Below, in pieces: positions 34,399 through 44,300 of a stretch of DNA of 64,000 nucleotides. The DNA lies in contig NZ_JAGUCO010000009.1 in the NCBI RefSeq assembly GCF_018271995.1, forward strand, positions 1 through 64,000. Direction: 5' to 3'. Below the pieces are notes generated by a model, which worked only from the letters and a program-made list of their open reading frames with translations, was not told the DNA's origin and did no database searches. Every line of letters begins with the position of its first letter. Within the stretch, counting starts at the first letter, position 1. Source of the stretch: Carboxylicivirga linearis (GTDB lineage Bacteria > Bacteroidota > Bacteroidia > Bacteroidales > Marinilabiliaceae). The position numbers and the translations under genes are program-made.

Positions 34399-35697
34399 AT
34401 GAATTATTATGTACTTCGCTACTCAATGCCTGTAGCATTGAGGCTTTTTTTTAAGAAGATATTCATCAACAACAAGCAAAATATACCTAAGAAAGGGCCT
34501 GTTATTTTAGCTTCGATGCACCCCAATTCGTTTATTGATGATTTTACTTTAGGAGTCTTCTCTGGAAGGAGGCTGCGTTTTTTGGCACGAGGTGATGTTT
34601 TTAAAACAAAGGTGGCTCGGTTTTTTCTGAATCAGATGCGTGTATCGCCGGTATACCGGGCAATGGATAATGCCAAGGACGTTAAAAAGAATCTGGAAGC
34701 GTTTAATGTCTATACTCAAACTCTTGAGAAAGGAGGCACTCTTCTGATTCATTCCGAGGGTATTTGTGTTCATGAAAAGAAAGTGAGGCCACTTAAAAAA
34801 GGAACCGCTAAAATTGCTTTTGGTGCGGAGGAAGCTCATAATTTTAAATTAGGTATTCAAATTGTACCTATTTCATTAAACTATACCAATGCTCCTAAAA
34901 CAAGGGAGAATTTAATGATTGAATGTGCCGAACCTATTTTGGTAAACGATTATAAAGATCTCTATTTGGAGAATCCGGCAAAAGCAATTAATACAATAAA
35001 TAAAGACATATATGCTGCGCTGGAGAAGGGAGCTGTAGTGCAAAAGGAAGGAACTGAGTTGGTTTCGGAGCAATGTTTGGAATTAGCCAGGAATAATCAT
35101 CCGGTATCGGCATTACCCATTGCCGTTAAAAACAATAATCGTTCTGAGTTGGAGAAAAAGGTGTGTGATACAGTTAATACTATTCATGCCGAGTCGCCCG
35201 ATAAATTTGCCCAATTGAAGTCTTCAACAGGTAATTATTTTACTCAACTGGAAAAGTACAAGATAAAAGACCGTGAGGTTGCACGCTCCAAAACAGGTTT
35301 ATTCATGCATTGGTTAGGTTTGCTTTTGCTCGCTCCGATATTTGTAATTGGATATGCTTTAAATATTGGACCGATAATCATAAGTAGAAAATTGGCGCAA
35401 AAGGTATGCAAAACCATAGAATTTTATGCTTCTGTATTTCTTGGGGCTGCATGGCTGTTATTTATTATTCAGTACTTCATTTTATTTCTTGTATTTAGTC
35501 TTATTTTTGGCAAAATTGGTTTCTTTGCCATTGTTGGAGTAGCATTGGCAGGCTTTTGGTCGGTGTTAATTCGTGACCAGTTTGTAATTGGGATTAGTAA
35601 ATTTCGTTTTAGCAGATTTAAAGCTAAATACCCAAAATTAGTAGATGAGTTAAATGAGAAAAGAAAAGAAATTCTACAATTAATTCAGATCAAGTAG
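34399..35697 (+). CDS. PlsC-like phospholipid acyltransferase
   Basis: 432 residues. The N-terminal half has the acyltransferase block MHPNSFIDDF, a variant with five residues between His and Asp (HX5D) that occurs in Bacteroidota and GPAT-like enzymes, and a later block HSEGICVHEKKV. Two hydrophobic helices follow in the C-terminal part (about 310-330 and 345-370). The enzyme likely adds an acyl chain to lysophosphatidic acid or a related acceptor in the membrane. The six-base gap to the MMPL gene suggests co-expression and a linked lipid pathway. Confidence 0.8.
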   Translation: MNYYVLRYSMPVALRLFFKKIFINNKQNIPKKGPVILASMHPNSFIDDFTLGVFSGRRLRFLARGDVFKTKVARFFLNQMRVSPVYRAMDNAKDVKKNLEAFNVYTQTLEKGGTLLIHSEGICVHEKKVRPLKKGTAKIAFGAEEAHNFKLGIQIVPISLNYTNAPKTRENLMIECAEPILVNDYKDLYLENPAKAINTINKDIYAALEKGAVVQKEGTELVSEQCLELARNNHPVSALPIAVKNNNRSELEKKVCDTVNTIHAESPDKFAQLKSSTGNYFTQLEKYKIKDREVARSKTGLFMHWLGLLLLAPIFVIGYALNIGPIIISRKLAQKVCKTIEFYASVFLGAAWLLFIIQYFILFLVFSLIFGKIGFFAIVGVALAGFWSVLIRDQFVIGISKFRFSRFKAKYPKLVDELNEKRKEILQLIQIK

Positions 35698-35725
35698 GTT
35701 TTTGTCAATAAAAAGAAGAATATAA

Positions 35726-36523
35726 TTGAAAAATATATCAAATAAAATAGTTTGGATTACGGGAGCTTCGTCGGGTATTGGGGCAGCTTTAGCTGAATCT
35801 TTTGCCAGAGAAGGAGCCCGCTTAATACTAACAGCGCGAAACCTTGAGAAGCTAAAAGGAGTAAGAGAAAAATGCTTAAATTACACTAACGAGTGTGATG
35901 TTTATGCAGCTGATTTATCGTTGAGTTCTGATATAGAGCAAGTGGTGAAGAAGGTACAAGAAAGGCATAAAGTAATTGATGTATTAGTTAATAATGCCGG
36001 AATGAGTCAGCGATCGCTGGCAAAAGATACATCCATTGATATTGATCGTAAATTGATGGAACTCAATTTTTTTGGAGCTGTTTATCTTACCAAATTAGTG
36101 TTGCCTGGTATGCTGAATAATCAATCAGGACATATTGTAGCAGTTAGCAGTATTGTAGGTAAGTTTGGGTTTCCGTTACGTTCGGCTTATTCGGCATCAA
36201 AACATGCAATTCAAGGTTTTTATGAATCGCTTAGAGCGGAGTTGGCATTTGATAATATTAATGTTACTATTGTCTCTCCGGGTAGAATTAAAACAGAAAT
36301 TTCGAAAAATGCGCTCACTGAAAGAGGAGTAAAGCATGGTGAGATGGACCCGGGACAGGCAAATGGCATGGATGCTGATGCATGTGCTCGAAAAATTATC
36401 AAAGCAATAAAAGCGGATAAAAAAGATGTGCTGGTTGGAGGAAAAGAGTTGATGATGGTGCATATCTATAAATATTTACCGGCTTTGTATAATAAAATGG
36501 TTAATAAGATTAATAGTAAATAA
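35726..36523 (+). CDS. Short-chain dehydrogenase/reductase
   Basis: 265 residues from a TTG start. Classical SDR motifs: TGASSGIG for the cofactor, NNAG, a catalytic Ser in VSSIVGK and YSASK with Tyr and Lys. The most likely cofactor is NADP(H). The C-terminal helix is of the type that anchors some members to membranes. It follows the acyltransferase gene by 28 bases in the same direction, so it probably acts on a fatty or lipid substrate. It is one candidate for supplying ketoreduction in trans to the polyketide synthase at 41343, which lacks its own; this is only a possibility. Confidence 0.88.
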   Translation: MKNISNKIVWITGASSGIGAALAESFAREGARLILTARNLEKLKGVREKCLNYTNECDVYAADLSLSSDIEQVVKKVQERHKVIDVLVNNAGMSQRSLAKDTSIDIDRKLMELNFFGAVYLTKLVLPGMLNNQSGHIVAVSSIVGKFGFPLRSAYSASKHAIQGFYESLRAELAFDNINVTIVSPGRIKTEISKNALTERGVKHGEMDPGQANGMDADACARKIIKAIKADKKDVLVGGKELMMVHIYKYLPALYNKMVNKINSK

Positions 36524-36536
36524 TATACAGGGTGTT

Positions 36537-37595
36537 ATGAGCAAAAAACTTTGCGGGATACAACAGATAGGTGTCGGAGTAAAAGATGCTAAAGAAGCAT
36601 GGAAGTGGTATCGAACACAATTCGGAATGGATATTAATGTGTTTGAGGATACTGCCGTTGCAGAGCTCATGCTGCCTCATACCGACGGTAAAACACGTGA
36701 AAGGTATGCCGCCTTGGCTATGAACCTGGAAGGCGGCGGTGGTTTTGAAATTTGGCAACATAATGGAATAACACCTAAAGCTCCTGATTTTGAATTGCAA
36801 TTGGGTGATTTAGGGATTTTTATTACAAAAATGAAGTGCCGGGATGTTCAAAAAGCCTATGAAACGCATAAAGAAAGAGGTTTAAATATTATTGGTGAAT
36901 TATCGGAGGATCCGGCAGGTACAAAGCATTATTTTGTAAAAGATCCATACGATAATATTTTTCAGGTAATTGAAGATGATAGTTGTTTTAAAAAGCAAAA
37001 GTCATTAACCGGTGGAGTATTCGGATGTGTGATAGGAGTTACAGATATTGATGCTTCATTAAAAGTGTATAGCGATATATTGCAATATGACGAGGTCATT
37101 TATGATGAGAAAGGAACCTTTTCTGATTTAGCCGCTTTGCCGGGTGGAGAATTGAAATGCCGTAGAATACTTTTAAAGCATTCAGAGACCAGAACAGGAA
37201 GTTTTAGTTCAATTTACGGACCAACAGAAATAGAATTGGTGCAAATTGAAGGTCGCACACCAAAAAAGATTTTTGAAAACAGAATTTGGGGAGAGTTGGG
37301 CTTTATTCATTTATGCTTTGATATTATTGGTATGGATGATTTAAGAGAAGAGTGTAAAAGCAAAGGTTTTCCGTTTACTGTAGATAGTGCCGATAGCTTT
37401 GATATGGGGGTTGCAGCCGGTCATTTTTCATATATCGAAGATCCGGACGGAACCTTAATAGAGTTTGTTGAAACACATAAATTGCCAATTATTGAAAAAC
37501 TTGGTTGGTACATGAATCTTAAAGACAGAGATCCGAATAAAGGTATTCCTAAATGGATGATTAGTACTTTGGCTTTTAGTCGAATTAAAGATTAA
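36537..37595 (+). CDS. Two-domain VOC-superfamily protein
   Basis: 352 residues forming two vicinal oxygen chelate (glyoxalase-like) modules. Blocks include DPYDNIFQV and, in the second half, LGFIHLCFDI and DPDGTLIEFVET, which supply a His and a Glu metal ligand. The layout resembles 4-hydroxyphenylpyruvate dioxygenase in size but lacks its C-terminal signature, so I call it only a VOC protein. Metal-dependent lyase or dioxygenase activity is possible. It is 13 bases after the SDR gene, ending the four-gene run. Confidence 0.75.
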   Translation: MSKKLCGIQQIGVGVKDAKEAWKWYRTQFGMDINVFEDTAVAELMLPHTDGKTRERYAALAMNLEGGGGFEIWQHNGITPKAPDFELQLGDLGIFITKMKCRDVQKAYETHKERGLNIIGELSEDPAGTKHYFVKDPYDNIFQVIEDDSCFKKQKSLTGGVFGCVIGVTDIDASLKVYSDILQYDEVIYDEKGTFSDLAALPGGELKCRRILLKHSETRTGSFSSIYGPTEIELVQIEGRTPKKIFENRIWGELGFIHLCFDIIGMDDLREECKSKGFPFTVDSADSFDMGVAAGHFSYIEDPDGTLIEFVETHKLPIIEKLGWYMNLKDRDPNKGIPKWMISTLAFSRIKD

Positions 37596-37661
37596 TCATA
37601 GCCATTCGGTTTTGATTGAATAAAATAGTATAGGCTCCGGTGATTTAATCATTGGAGCTTC

Positions 37662-38495
37662 TTAATATCTGCCACCTCCGGCAAAATATCTTTTGTAGTA
37701 GGTTTCATTTAAACTACTTATTACAACACCCCTTTTGGTAGAGGCATGAATAAATTCATCATTACCCAGGTAGATACCTACATGACTGACTCTACCTGAA
37801 TTTATTTTGAAGAATACCAGATCGCCGGGTTTTAATCCTGACTTTGATACCTTTTTAGCTTGTCTATATTGATCTGCAGACGTTCGAGGTAAGGTAATGT
37901 TATATACTTGTCTATAAATCTGACCACTTAAACCAGAGCAGTCAACGCCACTTTTTGAGGTGCCCCCATAACGATAGCGAGTTCCCAGCCAATTTCGGGC
38001 TTCTTTTTTTAATGATGAAGGTTTTGTTTCCGGAATAGGAGCAGTGCGTGTAGAATTACCTGATTTATTATAAACAACCATTGTTTCGCCCGATAGGTAG
38101 GCAATTCGATTATTTATTTTATTGATTTCTGTTTGTTTGTCTTTTATATTTGTCCTGACATCCGATAACTCACTTCTTTTAGCCGTTAGTTTACTCAAAA
38201 GCTTTTGTTCCCGATTGCGGATTTTGGTTTTATTACGTCGTTTTTTACGCTTACCAGCTTCTGCCCAGGCCTTCTTTTTCAACAACTCTTCTTCATCGGC
38301 CAGCTTTTGCTCAACTGATTTTATCTTGCTGAGTTCTTTTTCTAATCGGTTAATTTCTTTCCGTAATTGACGGATTTCTTTCTTGACACCGGTTAAAACT
38401 ACTTCTGTTGTACTTTTTTCTGATGCATAAGAAGAAAATGAAAAAAACAGTAGGCAAAGGCAAAATTGGAGTGTTGCAAAATGGTACACCTTCAT
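37662..38495 (-). CDS. Secreted NlpC/P60 peptidoglycan hydrolase with coiled coil
   Basis: 277 residues. A signal peptide (1-24) is followed by a long lysine/glutamate-rich coiled coil (about 30-135) and a C-terminal NlpC/P60 domain with Cys in VDCSGLSGQ, His in VSHVGIYLG and the late FIHAST. Such proteins cut the stem peptide of peptidoglycan. The coiled coil could attach it to a septal or envelope partner. It is convergent with the VOC gene and preceded by a long AT-rich spacer. Confidence 0.9.
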   Translation of the reverse strand: MKVYHFATLQFCLCLLFFSFSSYASEKSTTEVVLTGVKKEIRQLRKEINRLEKELSKIKSVEQKLADEEELLKKKAWAEAGKRKKRRNKTKIRNREQKLLSKLTAKRSELSDVRTNIKDKQTEINKINNRIAYLSGETMVVYNKSGNSTRTAPIPETKPSSLKKEARNWLGTRYRYGGTSKSGVDCSGLSGQIYRQVYNITLPRTSADQYRQAKKVSKSGLKPGDLVFFKINSGRVSHVGIYLGNDEFIHASTKRGVVISSLNETYYKRYFAGGGRY

Positions 38496-38984
38496 TTTAT
38501 TCTATCTTGATTTTATGGATTCGAATATAAATAAATGTGTTGGATAGTAACAAAAGGTTAGAACAATTCTTGCAATTTCAAGAAGGTAAAATTACTATAA
38601 TATTAATCAATAATAATTAAAACATTATTTGATGATTATAAATTGTACGTTGTTAAAGTGTTTTATTATCAGTGATTAAAATCTTTTAGATGAACAGTAT
38701 AATTTAAAGTGTGAAATATTAATCAGATTATTTATTGAAAAAATATAACCAAATAGTCAGTTTTTCGTATTTAACTTGCTGATAATTCAAATACGTTATT
38801 AAGATATAAAGATTCATTGATTAATTTATTGATAATATAATTAAAGAATTGAAAAAGAGATTAATAGCATATTAAAATATTAAAGTGTAATATTGTAAGT
38901 TACTTATATATAGTAATATAAGTAAGTATATGATAGGTGGTAAAGAGTAGTTTTAAGTCCTAATTATTTGAATGTAAATACATA
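38496..38984. other. AT-rich divergent spacer with inverted repeats
   Basis: About 490 bases with very low GC and no gene. Two clear inverted repeats occur: CGTATTT/AAATACG (38766-38795) and TTACTTATA/TATAAGTAA (38900-38925), the latter with 9-base perfect arms about 60 bases before the chemoreceptor start. The AT content suggests binding by nucleoid proteins or a strongly regulated promoter. Confidence 0.45.
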
Positions 38985-40421
38985 ATGAAATTAAAATTTG
39001 TTACTCTTGGTGAAAAATCTACGTTAAGTAGAAATTTTCTAATAGATGGTTTGTTTAGTGCTCTAATTGTTGTAGTATCATTTGTTTTATTGTTTTGGTG
39101 TTTGTTGTCATATAATAATTATATTTATCAGACTCACATTATCAGTGGTTTAGATGAGTATGTTGCCGACTATACTTTAGTAGTTGAGAAGGTAGTTCTT
39201 GACGAAAGTGAAAACAACAAGACTAAGGTTGTATCTTCAAATAAACATTTTGCTGATTTTATCCATGCTAACGATGAGAAATTCAAAGAATTAGAACTTG
39301 TTGATTTGAGTAGAGAAATTGAAAAAAAATTAAAAGAATCTATTCAACTTGTTGATAACGAAGAGATACAGAAGAGTAAATTAATTGATATACCTGTTTC
39401 GTTAAGTCATACATTAAATGCCCAAAAAGAAGCTCTTTATGAATCTTTTAATCTTAAAAAATCCATTTTAATACTGGTAACAATACTGGTTGTGCTAGGT
39501 GGAACTATTTGGATCTTTTACAGGCGATATAAACTGGTTAAAATACACTTGTTAGATGGAATGGAGCACTTGCGTCAGTTTGCCACAGATATTTCAGAGG
39601 GGAAATTAATTCAAAAAGAATGTCCGGTAACCATAGATAATGAAATATCGCAATTGCATACTAAGCTAAATTTAATATGTAAAAAATATAAAGAGTTATT
39701 ATCAGAGGTGATATATAGTGCCGATAATATTGCTGTGGCAACTTCACAGTTAAGTTCCACATCGCAACAATTATCACAAAGTACAAATGAACAATCAGCT
39801 TCTGTGGAAGAAATCAGTTCAACTGTAGAAGAAATGGCTGTTAGTATTGAACAGAGTAAAGAAAATGCCTATTTAACAGAGCAGATATCAACAGAAGCTT
39901 TGCAAGGCATATTTGAAGTAGGTGATGAGTCAATGAAAAGTGTTGATGCTAATGAAAGTATTGCAAAAGAAGTGGGAGCGTTAAATTATATTTCTTTTCA
40001 AACTAATATTTTAGCATTAAACGCCGCAGTTGAAGCTGCACGTATTGGAGAACTTGGAAAAGGCTTTGGAGTTGTTGCCTCCGAAGTACGTAAACTGGCA
40101 GAGAATAGTAAAATCGCTTCGGCACAAATTTCAACTCTTTCAAACGATGGATTAAATATTTCCAAATCATCTTACGACAGGTTGATGAATATTTTACCTG
40201 AAGTACAAAAAACATCTGCCTTACTGCAGGAAATAGCCAGCACCAGTAATGAGCAAGCCACAGGGGCAACTCAGATTAATTCTGCCATTCAACAATTGAA
40301 TTATTTAACTCAGCAAAATGCTGCAGCTAGTGAAGAATTAGCTGCTAATGCCGAAGAGATGTCATCTCAAGCAGAACTACTACGCAAGGCAATGGAGTTT
40401 TTTGAATTTGATGAGAAATAG
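38985..40421 (+). CDS. Methyl-accepting chemotaxis protein
   Basis: 478 residues. Two transmembrane helices (about 20-45 and 155-175) enclose a short sensor region of about 110 residues. A HAMP-like linker follows, then a signalling coiled coil with the hairpin tip [19 protein letters not shown] and [18 protein letters not shown]. The tip sequence is a normal receptor type that contacts CheA and CheW. No flagellar or che genes are in the window, so the motility output or other role is unknown. The small SpoIIAA/STAS-like gene follows after 56 bases. A palindrome lies upstream at 38900-38925. Confidence 0.9.
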   Translation: MKLKFVTLGEKSTLSRNFLIDGLFSALIVVVSFVLLFWCLLSYNNYIYQTHIISGLDEYVADYTLVVEKVVLDESENNKTKVVSSNKHFADFIHANDEKFKELELVDLSREIEKKLKESIQLVDNEEIQKSKLIDIPVSLSHTLNAQKEALYESFNLKKSILILVTILVVLGGTIWIFYRRYKLVKIHLLDGMEHLRQFATDISEGKLIQKECPVTIDNEISQLHTKLNLICKKYKELLSEVIYSADNIAVATSQLSSTSQQLSQSTNEQSASVEEISSTVEEMAVSIEQSKENAYLTEQISTEALQGIFEVGDESMKSVDANESIAKEVGALNYISFQTNILALNAAVEAARIGELGKGFGVVASEVRKLAENSKIASAQISTLSNDGLNISKSSYDRLMNILPEVQKTSALLQEIASTSNEQATGATQINSAIQQLNYLTQQNAAASEELAANAEEMSSQAELLRKAMEFFEFDEK

Positions 40422-40477
40422 TGAATAAGGAAAGGCACTTATGTGCATAACTATATTTATTAATAAAAAGTTAAATA

Positions 40478-40945
40478 ATGGAAGTTATTAAGGATTACGA
40501 TCAATCAACAAGCGGACTTAAAGTCGTTAAAGAAGGGAATATTATTAAAAGTTATAATAGAATGGGAAAAGAATTTCATTTTATTGATACAAGCTATTTG
40601 TCAAAAGGTATTTTGTTTCATGGATGGATTGGTTTCAGAACAGGTGATCAAATTAAAGAAGTGTTAAGTGGTCATCTATATGAAATGTTTGAGCAAAATA
40701 AATGTACCAATATGATTATTGATAACAGAAAAATGGAAGGAAGTTTTTCCTCTGTTAATGATTGGTTGGCAAATGATTATATGCCAAGTTTGATTAAACT
40801 AGGTTTGAGTAATAATGGGGTTGTTCTTCCAGCCAATGTGTTTGCAAAATTAGCTGTTGATGATTGGGATAAAAAAGTTAGCGGATTTGCAACGCGTAAT
40901 TTCGATAATACTGAAGCAGCCATCAGCTGGGTGCAGTCGAACTAG
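40478..40945 (+). CDS. STAS/SpoIIAA-like protein, unknown function
   Basis: 155 residues, cytoplasmic. The central layout (TNMIIDNRKMEGSF, then an alpha segment) resembles the SpoIIAA/STAS-like alpha-beta fold seen in small proteins of Bacteroidota, but no firm family can be named. It probably shares a transcript with the chemoreceptor gene before it, suggesting a role in the same signalling. It is followed by a clear terminator hairpin. Confidence 0.55.
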   Translation: MEVIKDYDQSTSGLKVVKEGNIIKSYNRMGKEFHFIDTSYLSKGILFHGWIGFRTGDQIKEVLSGHLYEMFEQNKCTNMIIDNRKMEGSFSSVNDWLANDYMPSLIKLGLSNNGVVLPANVFAKLAVDDWDKKVSGFATRNFDNTEAAISWVQSN

Positions 40946-40951
40946 AATTAG

Positions 40952-40975
40952 CAGGCTTTAGGCCTGTTTTTTTAT
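40952..40975 (+). terminator. Rho-independent terminator
   Basis: CAGGC pairs with GCCTG around a short loop and runs into eight T residues. It lies seven bases after the STAS-like gene and ends the chemoreceptor operon. Confidence 0.8.
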
Positions 40976-40983
40976 TTTATAAA

Positions 40984-41014
40984 GCAGGTATCCACTGTAT
41001 TTAGTGATACCTGC
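40984..41014. terminator. Second hairpin in tandem
   Basis: GCAGGTATC pairs with GATACCTGC, extended inward by CACT/AGTG with one bulged C, around a six-base loop. A short T-run follows two codons later. It may reinforce the preceding terminator. The rest of the spacer to the polyketide synthase start at 41343 shows no gene and no clear -7 element. Confidence 0.55.
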
Positions 41015-41342
41015 TACACCTTTTGTATATCAATTAATCAATCTTAACCATTGTAGTGACACCCAAATTACATTTAAAATATAAGCATTTAAAATGAATA
41101 GCACTATGAGGTTGTAATTCTTTTACTTAAAATGAATTGTACCTGTTTTCTATTAAATCATGTACCTATGTGAGTATAATAAAAGCACTACATATTTAAT
41201 AAAAGACTGTTTAAAGATTGGATGGTTGAACGCAATGATATTGTCAGTAACTAAAATTCAGGATTAAATCTATTTAATGTTTAATTCAATTAATTCTGCC
41301 TTATTGAAATGGTAAGGATTAATAACAGTTTTTATCTAAGCT

Positions 41343-44300
41343 ATGAAGCAACCTGTTCAAAAAAATGCCATTGCTGTGATTGGCATGTCGTGTCGGTTCT
41401 CGCAAATCGACAACCTTGAAGACTTTTGGAATGTATTAAGCGAAGGAAAGTCTGTAATAAGTAAAATTCCCAATGACAGATGGAATCATGATGAGTACTT
41501 CGATCCAAACCCCGATACGCCATTAAAAACCAATCAAAATTCAGGGGCATTACTAAAGGATATTAATCACTTTGATCCATATTTCTTTCATGTGTCGCCC
41601 AAAGAGGCCATTGAGATGAGTCCGTCTCAAAAGTTAATGATGGAGTTAGCATGGGAATCGTATGAAAATTCTTCTTTAACCAAAAATGAGTTTTACGGCT
41701 CTAAAACAGGGGTGTATATTGGAAATATATGGGCTGATTTTGAACATTTACGAAAGATTCGTAAATCAGAGATTAATAATTTTTCAGCTCTAGGTCAATC
41801 ATCTAATATTATAGCCAATCGTATTTCGTATTACTTTGGTTTAACTGGGCCAAGTCTGGTATTAGATACCGGATGTTCTTCATCGCTGGTAGCCCTTATG
41901 TTGGCTTTACAAAGCTTGCGTGATGGTTCGTCGAATATGTGTATCGCCGGAGGGGTTAATCATTTGATCGATCCAGATGAGTATGTTTATCTTTCGAAAT
42001 TTGGCGGTTTGTCTTCCAAAGGTCAGTGTAGCGCTTTTGACGCCGATGCTGATGGTTTTGTAAGAGGAGAAGGTGCCGGATTGGTTCTGTTAAAACGTTT
42101 GGAAGATGCCGAAAAAGATGGAGATAAAATTTTGGGTGTTATTCGTGGTGGAGCAGTAACCAATAATGGTTTTAATGTGAATATGCCTGCTACCAGTAAA
42201 AGCGGGCAGGTGGAAGTGTTAAAGCATGCGTATGAAGATGCAGGGGTTGAACCATCTGAAGTTGATTACATTGAAGCTCATGGAACCGGAACAAAACAAG
42301 GAGATCCGACTGAGACAAGCGCTCTGGGAGAGTTTTTTGGAGCGAACAGAAACGAAGATGCTGCATTATGGGTTGGTTCGGTAAAAACAAACCTGGGACA
42401 TTGTGAGTCTTCATCGGGTATTGCAGGTGTAATTAAAACGCTGCTTGCCTTACAGAATAATACCATACCACGTAACTTAAATTTTAAGAATCCGAATCCA
42501 AAAATAGATTTTAAAACGCTTAAGCTAAGAGTACCTACTGAAAATGTTGCTATTAAAAAGGCAGAGAATAAAACCATTAAAGCCGGAGTGAGTTCATATG
42601 GTTGGGGTGGAACCAATGTACATATTGTTTTTGAGGAATATAAAAAGAAAGAGTCAATTGATTCTAAGGCTTTAGCGCCTGATTCAGCTTATTTCTTACC
42701 TATTTCAGCTCATTCGCCCAAAGCATTGGTAGATTATTCTCAAAAATTCAAAGCCCTGCTTGAAAAGCCTAGTTCATCAGAAATAGTGGCTGATATTTGC
42801 GCATCTGCAGCATTTCATAAAACTGATTTTGAATATAAAAAAATGTTTTGGGGTAAAACTATCAATGATTTAACAAATCAGTTATCAGGATTTAAGGCTA
42901 TAGATCAAAAGGCTATTAAACCAGGCAAGAATACAAACGAAAAAGTTGTATTTGTATTTCCCGGGCAAGGAGCGCAATGGTTTGGTATGGGTAAGGAATT
43001 ATATGAGAGAGAACCTGTATTTAAACAATCAATTGATAAGTGTGATAAAGCATTTTCAAAATATGCAGATTGGTCGTTAATTGATGAAATTTATGCGACT
43101 GAAGAAAACAGTAAGCTGAAAAATATCAATGTTATTCAGCCTTATTTGTTTGCAATGCAGGTATCGCTGTCAGAGTTATGGATATCTAAAGGAGTTGAGC
43201 CATCGGCTGTAGTGGGGCATAGTATGGGCGAAGTTGGTGCTGCTTATATTGCCGGCGCTCTTTCTATAGAGGATGCAGCTATGATTATTTGTACCCGTAG
43301 TATTTTAATGAATACTTTAAGTGGTCAGGGAGGTGCAATGGCAGTAACCGAATTAAGTGCCGATGATGCCCAGGCTCTGGTTAGTCAGTATAGTGGAAAA
43401 ATTTCATTGGCTGTGCAAAATAGTCCTAAGTCAACTGTGTTAGCTGGTGATGATGAGATCATTCAAAAAATACTTGAAGATTTAACGGCAAAGAATTTAT
43501 TCTGTCGTCAGGTAAAAGTTGATGTAGCTTCTCACAGTCCTCAAATGGATTTGATCAAAGATGAGCTATTTGATCGAATTCAGTCGGTGAATCCCAAAGA
43601 CCATCAAATGACTATTTATTCAACCGTTAAAAACAAAGTGGTTGAAGGAACAGATTTAGATGCTGACTATTGGCGCTCAAATCTAAGAGGCACTGTTCAG
43701 TTTGCTTCGGTAACTGAAAAGTTATTGGGTGATGGATATACAGTATTTGTGGAGGTTAGCCCTCACTCCGTATTAAGTACAGCTATAAACGAGTGCGCTG
43801 AGCATTTTAAATACAACAATATTTCTGTGATTGGTTCCTTGCATCGCGATAATCCTTCGATGGAAGAATTTGCCACAAATGTAGGGTTACTATATGAAGC
43901 GGGATATCCTTTTAAATGGGAAAAGTTTTACGGTAAGCAATACAATAAGAATATTGAATTGCCGGCATATCCTTTTCAGCGCGAGAACTACGAAATAGAA
44001 GACTTGTCAAGCCATTTTGAGTCTGGAGCCGATACGGTAAGTAGTCATCCTTTTCTGGGCTCACCTATTAAATTGGCCGAATCGGATGTTCATTACTGGG
44101 AGTCGAAATTAAGTTTATATAGCACTCCTTATTTGGCGCATCACCAGGTGAATGAAACGGCTGTTTTTCCGGGTGGATTTTATATCGAGATGATATTATC
44201 GGCCATCAGACAGATTGATGCAAAAACTACTTATTCTATTGAACAACTTAGGTTTGTGCAGTCAATTGAGATATTTAACAACGAGCCGGTGAGTATTCAG

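Larger units (their letters stand above)
40946..41342. other. Spacer before the polyketide synthase gene
   Basis: About 400 bases containing the two hairpins at 40952-41014 and otherwise plain AT-rich DNA. The promoter of the polyketide synthase should lie here, but I cannot identify a convincing TAnnTTTG element. No binding site for a pathway regulator is recognised. Confidence 0.4.

Noticed and set aside
36537-37595. 4-hydroxyphenylpyruvate dioxygenase
   Set aside because: Size and two-module layout fit, but the characteristic C-terminal glycine-phenylalanine motif is absent. Called only a VOC protein.
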